Source: Neurospora crassa OR74A | Taxonomy: Eukaryota; Ascomycota; Sordariomycetes; Sordariales; Sordariaceae | NCBI RefSeq assembly: GCF_000182925.2 | Contig: NC_026503.1 | Location: 2,108,001 to 2,172,000 of the forward strand | DNA: 64,000 nt | Reading direction: 5' to 3' | In this document: positions 59,024 through 64,000 of the stretch, piece by piece | How positions within the stretch are numbered: the stretch's first letter is position 1 | Layout: each line of letters starts with the position of its first letter | Notes under the pieces: generated by a model | The model's input: only the letters and a program-made list of their open reading frames with translations | Told to the model about the DNA's origin: nothing | Databases searched by the model: none | Made by a program: the position numbers and the translations under genes

Positions 59024-60064
59024 TATGATTATTGGCTTTTGGGATGGGGATAGTTGGTTGAAGATATGCTCAAAAGGTCAAGATGTCGTCGGCTGGAGAG
59101 AGACAGTGAAATTGGAAAAGGAAGAACAAAATCACGGGAAACAACTCGGTCGGCTGGAAACTCCCGCGTGTATCAATTGCGGAGAGATTGATATGGGTTA
59201 TGTCCTTCAAGACGTTCGCTCGAGTTCGTCCCAAGAGATCAAGACCTGGATCCAAGGAAGATGAAAATCAGATAAAATGGTATGATGGTATGAATGGTCT
59301 GGGATTGGTGGTCGGTCGATGTGCCGATGCTCGGTCCGTAGAAGCTGATGTGGAGAGTAGCTTGTCAAAGGTGTCAAGGTTGTGTACGGGAGGGGACCGA
59401 GGCGAGGGCCCAAGAAGGGACGAAGAGGGGGAATCTTTAGACGGAGGCTCCATTACCACGTTTTCCGACTTTATTTGATGAACACAATCTTCAACGGTTC
59501 AACAAGGCCTTTACCCATGACTACACACCCATTTGCTTGTAGGCAACTCCATGGAGGTAGCTTACGCAGACACACAATTGATCGCAGTGTAATCATCATC
59601 ATCATCAAGAGGAACGTTCAATTTCCCCAGATTCATTCAATTGATTCACTGTTTCCAGGCTGCGCGCACAGTTATCTGATCTTTGCGAATGCCTCGGTCC
59701 GCGGGGCAGTGTGGAGGCTGTCCGAAACCCCTGTTCCTGTCAGTGGATGGCACTTGTAGGGATCACGGCTGTAGAAATGCAGCCGATGAAGACGCGAGGC
59801 CTACAGCTGCCGCCAGCCCGTCATGACATTGGCACCTGGCAGGTTGTTGACAGACCTCCTGAACAAACACTTACAAGTATTCATGACGACACTACCGCAC
59901 CCCCAGCAAGCGTATATCATGAGGTAAAATGTATTCAAATGAAGCGAAAACACACAAGGTATGAAATGTTCAATATGTATTACATTATCTACTCTATATC
60001 CCAATACGTCCAGACCCAGTGCTTTCTACCATGCGACCGGCACGTCCAGGCCCAAGGAGTCTTC
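59024..60064. other. Intergenic region: PEX11-like upstream, Irs4-like downstream
   Basis: About 1.04 kb separate two minus-strand genes. It holds the PEX11-like promoter and the Irs4-like 3' region. No coding or RNA signal is visible apart from a short ATC repeat near 59594-59606. Confidence 0.5.
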
Positions 60065-62803
60065 CTAAAACACACCCTTCAAATGCCCCTTTGTCCTCCC
60101 CTTGTGCGCCTTTGGCGCCTTCACATTAACACTCAAGACCCGATCCATCGCGCTCTCCCACACGCCTTCCCCGACCACCGTTGGTATCTTCCTCCCTCTT
60201 AACCTCTGATCAATCAACCACATGCCCACCACAAACTCCTGCTTGTCCAGCGCCCCGCACTTGCGCCGATCCACAAGCTCCCAGACTTCCGCCAGCTCGT
60301 CCACCGGTAGCCGGCTCCGACTCCAGATATCCCTAACTACGACATTCACCACCAGATCCGCCTCGGGGCTTTCCCACGCCCGCGAAAGGTCGACCTGTCC
60401 CAGCGAGTCGTCCGGCGGCGGTAGCGGCTGCCAGTTCTCCGGGTGCTCGAACGCGAAACCAGGACGCAGAAAGAGACCCCTGTTGCTGGCCCAGACGGCT
60501 TCGTACCGCCGTCGCTGACGGATTGTCATCTCGTCGCGCCAGCGCCGGCGTGCTCCCTCGTTGTGCGCATGTTTCTTGCCACCTAGGTGCTTTTTGCGGT
60601 GGCGGTGCGTTTGCAGGCGCAAGTCTTCGTCGTCCGACAGAGAGCGAGGGGCGCGGAGCGTCTTGAGGAGGCTGGCTGGCTGCGTATGCTCTGTCTGACG
60701 GCTGGGTCCTGTTCGGACTGGTAGGCTGTCGGCGGTGCGTTGTGGTATCAACGGTCTGGCGTGAGGAGGACTTTGGGTGCGGTGGCGGAGGTGAGGATGA
60801 GGAAGGTGATGATGACGATGGCCACGCCGGGGAGGAGGAACGGGTGGAAGGCCGGGTGATTCCAATGATGTTTGGGTCAGTGCTGTGAGACGTGATGACG
60901 CGAGGTTGCTTGCTATCATGGCATTCGTAAGGGAATCAAGGCTCATCTCGGGAGTTGGGCTGGCCCCAGTACTGTAACTGTATAGCCCGGTCCCAGGACG
61001 CAAGACAGGTGATGGTCGGGTTTGGGATGCCGGGGACCGCACAGACGCCGGGGTACTCACCCGGGACGCCCTGGATGAGGTGCTGGTATTGGCCCTGTCC
61101 AGCCGAGGGCGAACTCTCTCCAGTTCCTTGGTCGGCGTCTGAGGTCGTGGAGATGGGCTAGAGGAGGCTGAGACAAAAGTTTCGTCGGACGAAGTAGAGT
61201 TTCGAGACGTATGGCGGTCCCCGAGACCGGTCTCAGCGCTTTGTCGAATTGTCTGAGACTGGTCCACGCTCGGTGAGACAACCCGAGAACTTTTCCTGAT
61301 GGTCGGCTTGTTATCAGGTCTCGGGTTGGTAACGGTTTTGTAAGTTTTTGGTACAGCTGGAGAAGATTCAAGTCGCGGTGTCGAAACGACTCTCCTGGGC
61401 TGTGGGGAGATAATCGTTGTCTCGGAAATTTGGGCGTGCTGAGAAACAGGCGGCGTTGATGGTCGTTTGTCCGTAGGAACCTCTACCCCTTGCTTCGACT
61501 GCACGCTTCGGGGCGTTGCAGGAACCTTTTGCTGGCTCCTTCGCTCACTCGTTCCCTCGAATACTATATCCTTTGCCCCCGTTACCGTGACTTTACCACC
61601 CTCTCTGCTAGGTTTGTCGCGGACATCCCCATTACGGTTCCGTGTCTCACCTTGTTCCTGATTACTAGATTTGCCATCCCGTCCCATGGCCCCAGTTGAG
61701 CTTTTAATCGATTCCACGGTACTGAGTGAAATATCCCTTCTTGGCTTAGGTTTCGGTTTTGGAGCAACCTTCGACTTGCCTGATGCAACGGAGGGCACTC
61801 CTCCAGTTCCACATTGGTTTTCGATGCTGAGGCCTTCTGAGGGCGTGGGAGACGGCGACGTTAGTGTCTGATGATGTTGGGTTTTTGATGCCGGACGAGG
61901 CTTCTTCTTCTTCTTCTTCTTCGTGGCAGTTTCTGCCTCTTCCTGTTTACCGTCGAACATAGCGACCAAAGACGTTGTGGGTGCAATGGATGCTGTATCC
62001 AGATGCTGAGAATCAAGTGCGGGAGGAGAAGGTGTGTTTAAGGTCGCTACACTTGAACTGCGTGTCCGGCCTGATCGGGCATGTTGCTGAGAAAGGACCG
62101 GATGCGTTTGTGGATTTGCCGAGCTCAGTGACGGGCTTGGTGATGGCGAACCGGACCTACTGGCGGCCAGAGTTGCAGCGATCCAAGAAACCGATTTGGG
62201 TTCAGAACTGGGCTTTGCGCTTGCTGGAGTAGGAGGATGAGAATGAGAGTTGTCGACTGCTTGGCTAGATAGGGAAGCTAGAGATGGCCTCCTCGAGCGC
62301 ATCGCTGGTCGTTTGCTTGGCGCATGATCGTTTGCCCGCTCTTCGACATGTTGTTGTTGTTGTTGCTGTTGCGAGCTCCCGCCGGTGGCCTGGCCATGGA
62401 GTTCCTGCCTGTTTGTCCTGCCGGCTGATCCAACACTTGAACTTGAAGATGGCGTTGAGGTGACCACCCGTGATGCTTCGTTCTTGGAGGTGGTTGGAGG
62501 TGAGTGCTCTCTAGCAGCGAGGGTGGCTGCCAAGCGTGCCCCGTTGCTGCCACCAACTGTCCTAGAGGTTGATGTCGAAACGGACCCGGTCCCTGGAGTT
62601 GGTACCCGTGAACCCCCATGAGGCCGTGGAACGGCGGTATCGCTGCCTTTAGCCGCCGTCCGTTGCTGATGTTGGAAAGCCAGTGTTGCGCCCTTGAGAG
62701 CAGCAGCAAGACCGGAAGTAGCGGGATTCGTAGATGCCCCTGTCGAAGACGAGGTTGGGCTGGCAGGACCACGACCATCGCTGGAGGTTACCGAGGCAGA
62801 CAT
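60065..62803 (-). CDS. irs4: EH-domain protein, Irs4/Tax4-like
   Basis: In yeast Irs4 and Tax4 activate the phosphoinositide 5-phosphatase Inp51 and affect rDNA silencing, cell-wall signalling and autophagy. The single exon gives 912 aa. The N-terminus has the conserved block SGLAAALKGATLAFQHQ near residues 30-50. Two further blocks, GARLAATLAAREHSPP and SVSWIAATLAASRSGSP, repeat the same A-A-x-L-A theme. A long disordered, Ser/Thr/Pro-rich middle has poly-Gln and poly-Lys runs. The C-terminal region holds the EH domain, about 785-890: TIRQRRRYEAVWASNRGLFL, then VVVRDIWSRSRLPVDELAEVWELVD, then CGALDKQEFVVGMWLIDQRLRGRKIP. The conserved Trp in IWSRSRLP and the second EF-hand-like turn are present. 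EH domains bind NPF peptides, for example in Inp51-like partners. The tail is basic. Symbol by family. Confidence 0.9.
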   Translation of the reverse strand: MSASVTSSDGRGPASPTSSSTGASTNPATSGLAAALKGATLAFQHQQRTAAKGSDTAVPRPHGGSRVPTPGTGSVSTSTSRTVGGSNGARLAATLAAREHSPPTTSKNEASRVVTSTPSSSSSVGSAGRTNRQELHGQATGGSSQQQQQQQHVEERANDHAPSKRPAMRSRRPSLASLSSQAVDNSHSHPPTPASAKPSSEPKSVSWIAATLAASRSGSPSPSPSLSSANPQTHPVLSQQHARSGRTRSSSVATLNTPSPPALDSQHLDTASIAPTTSLVAMFDGKQEEAETATKKKKKKKPRPASKTQHHQTLTSPSPTPSEGLSIENQCGTGGVPSVASGKSKVAPKPKPKPRRDISLSTVESIKSSTGAMGRDGKSSNQEQGETRNRNGDVRDKPSREGGKVTVTGAKDIVFEGTSERRSQQKVPATPRSVQSKQGVEVPTDKRPSTPPVSQHAQISETTIISPQPRRVVSTPRLESSPAVPKTYKTVTNPRPDNKPTIRKSSRVVSPSVDQSQTIRQSAETGLGDRHTSRNSTSSDETFVSASSSPSPRPQTPTKELERVRPRLDRANTSTSSRASRVSTPASVRSPASQTRPSPVLRPGTGLYSYSTGASPTPEMSLDSLTNAMIASNLASSRLTALTQTSLESPGLPPVPPPRRGHRHHHLPHPHLRHRTQSPPHARPLIPQRTADSLPVRTGPSRQTEHTQPASLLKTLRAPRSLSDDEDLRLQTHRHRKKHLGGKKHAHNEGARRRWRDEMTIRQRRRYEAVWASNRGLFLRPGFAFEHPENWQPLPPPDDSLGQVDLSRAWESPEADLVVNVVVRDIWSRSRLPVDELAEVWELVDRRKCGALDKQEFVVGMWLIDQRLRGRKIPTVVGEGVWESAMDRVLSVNVKAPKAHKGRTKGHLKGVF
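61901..61922 (-). repeat. AAG repeat coding poly-Lys
   Basis: A pure AAG repeat on the minus strand encodes seven lysines in the disordered middle of the Irs4-like protein. It may act as a nuclear or membrane-charge signal, and is prone to length change. Confidence 0.7.
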
Positions 62804-63863
62804 GAAGTTGGAGATTCAGGGATAGGATTGGTGTTGATAACAGCTAGAGCCTTTCGACTTGCTGCTGACGGGATATCTTGAAAGCCTCGGGTCCCCTCCA
62901 CGGCGTGACAGCAAAGTGCCAAAGGCAGAAAGTAGCAGAACTGAAACTGGATCTGCGGTCTGCGTTTGGCAACGTGGGTCTTCTCTCTTGTTTTTTACGT
63001 GGACATTATGTCCAGCATAGGAGGAATAGATGGGGTCGTGGATGGATTCTAGGTTGTTTAAGCGATTGTTAGGCCGTTCGTAGGTTTGTTCGGAACCCCG
63101 GCCGGTCCAAGTGGAAACTCGGACTATCTTGACGTGCAGCTGAGTGACGACGGACAAGCTTTGGGAGTGATGCCGGCCTGAGTGATGGATGACAACATGC
63201 AACAAACAGCAAGCGAGTCCGCAAGTAGTGTAAGGCTCCAGAGGGGCAGCAGAGATGCCCCTGGAAGCGATCCCGATGATTGGCAGGCACGATTTGGCAC
63301 TTTCACTTCAAACTTTCGATCCCTTCCCGGATTGTTGTTGTCTTCCCGCTCTTTGTAAAACTGGCTGTCAGAGGTAAGTCAGTACCTACTACCTTACCAC
63401 TCATTCGACCAACCACATAACCCGTTTCCAAGGCCGTTCTGCTGATTTGGCTTGATGTTTGGAAACAGGATCGCCACAAGTGGTCTCTTCTAGCAAAAAG
63501 CATATTACCTACCTACCTCTACCGACATAGTACCTACTATTGTGTAACGTACGGTTCGTGAAGTTATCAGGTGTCAATCGAGCCCGTGTCGCGGGCACAT
63601 CCCGCCAGAGGTGTCAGCTCTATGTAATCCACGCAGGCGGTTTCAGCAGGGTCTGTGCGATGTAATAGTGGACCAATTAAGCGGGGCGCCCCTGCATAGC
63701 CGCACAGAGGCAGCAGCCAAGCTACATGCGCCCTGAACTACTACAATATGATGATCCCTGGTTCATACATGGAGATGGAGGTCCAAGCACATAAACATGA
63801 GGTGGAAGTTTCGAAAAGAAAAAAATGAAAAATGACAAAAAAGAAGATTTGATGGTCATCGTG
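62804..63863. other. Irs4-like promoter and tRNA downstream region
   Basis: About 1.06 kb lie between the Irs4-like start and the tRNA gene. A dense set of CCTACCTACC and GTACCTACT motifs lies at 63383-63400 and 63507-63538. No coding signal is visible. Confidence 0.5.
63837..63842 (-). terminator. RNA polymerase III terminator for tRNA-Ser
   Basis: On the minus strand a T6 run follows the tRNA 3' end by about 21 bases. It is the first run of four or more T after the gene, as expected for a Pol III stop signal; further T runs follow. Confidence 0.7.
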
Positions 63864-63945
63864 CGACGTGGGCCTGATTCGAACAGACGCTCCCGAAGGA
63901 ACAAGATTTCTAGTCTTGCGCATTAGACCACTCTGCCACCACGCC
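63864..63945 (-). tRNA. tRNA-Ser(AGA)
   Basis: The 82-nt sequence folds as a type II tRNA. The acceptor stem is GGCGTGG with CCACGTC, including one G-U pair, and the discriminator is G as in serine tRNAs. The D stem is GCA/TGC. The anticodon stem is CAAGA/TCTTG around loop CTAGAAA, giving anticodon AGA at 63911-63909. The long variable arm TTCC-TTCG-GGAG is typical of serine. The T arm is GTCTG, TTCGAAT, CAGGC. No intron is present. After A-to-I editing of the first anticodon base it would read UCU, UCC and UCA codons. CCA is not encoded, as usual in eukaryotes. Confidence 0.96.
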
Positions 63946-64000
63946 AATTATTGTTTGAACAGCTTGGATGTTGTGTCTACATAGCCCGTACGGTGTGCAA

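Noticed and set aside
1-64000. Transposable elements, virus-derived elements, secondary-metabolite cluster, CRISPR or operon structure
   Set aside because: No terminal repeats, reverse transcriptase, integrase or transposase motifs were recognised, and the gene set is standard eukaryotic housekeeping.

Overview
The window reads as nuclear chromosomal DNA of a filamentous ascomycete, most likely Neurospora or a very close Sordariales relative. Genes are large, with short introns (58-205 bp) that have GTAAGT-type donors and CTAAC/CTGAC-like branch sites just before the acceptor. Intergenic DNA is long and carries homopolymer runs and many TAGGTAGG/CCTACCTA motifs. Three spliced models point to Neurospora: a DNA ligase IV of 1046 aa and a mitochondrial processing peptidase alpha subunit of 577 aa, both lengths I recall for N. 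crassa, and DOT1 lying near the ligase gene. The species is an inference from recalled protein features, not from a database search.

Layout, left to right: a two-domain CrcB/FEX fluoride exporter (+); an atypical Hsp70-like ATPase with a very long disordered tail (-); DNA ligase IV of non-homologous end joining (-); a four-exon HAM1-like protein (-); a 4.3 kb gene-free stretch with a 26-base C run; the H3K79 methyltransferase DOT1 (+); ATG16 (-) divergent from VPS16 (+); a FHA-RING ubiquitin ligase of the Dma/Chfr/RNF8 type (-) divergent from alpha-MPP (+); a YML020W-like alpha/beta-hydrolase (-) divergent from the ribosome-biogenesis factor RRP5 (+); a fungal protein of unknown function (-); a 9 kb stretch without a recognisable gene; a PEX11-like peroxisomal membrane protein (-); an Irs4-like EH-domain protein (-); and a tRNA-Ser(AGA) gene (-) near the right edge.

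Thirteen protein genes and one tRNA gene are supported. All are housekeeping or regulatory eukaryotic genes. I see no operon, no biosynthetic cluster, no CRISPR, and no intact or recognisable transposable or virus-derived element. There are loose functional pairs: ligase IV and DOT1 both bear on double-strand-break repair and chromatin, and ATG16 and VPS16 share a promoter region and both act in autophagy or vacuolar delivery. This co-location may be chance. Ten introns in eight genes were placed by frame continuity and splice consensus, and each spliced model closes in frame.

I did not find a convincing undescribed biological system. The best leads are the Hsp70-like protein with a roughly 850-residue disordered nuclear-looking tail, a Ser-rich insertion in alpha-MPP, the unknown protein at 47.3-49.0 kb with a conserved-looking C-terminus, the C26 run upstream of DOT1, the purine-only compound repeat near 55.4 kb, and the 9 kb gene-poor block.
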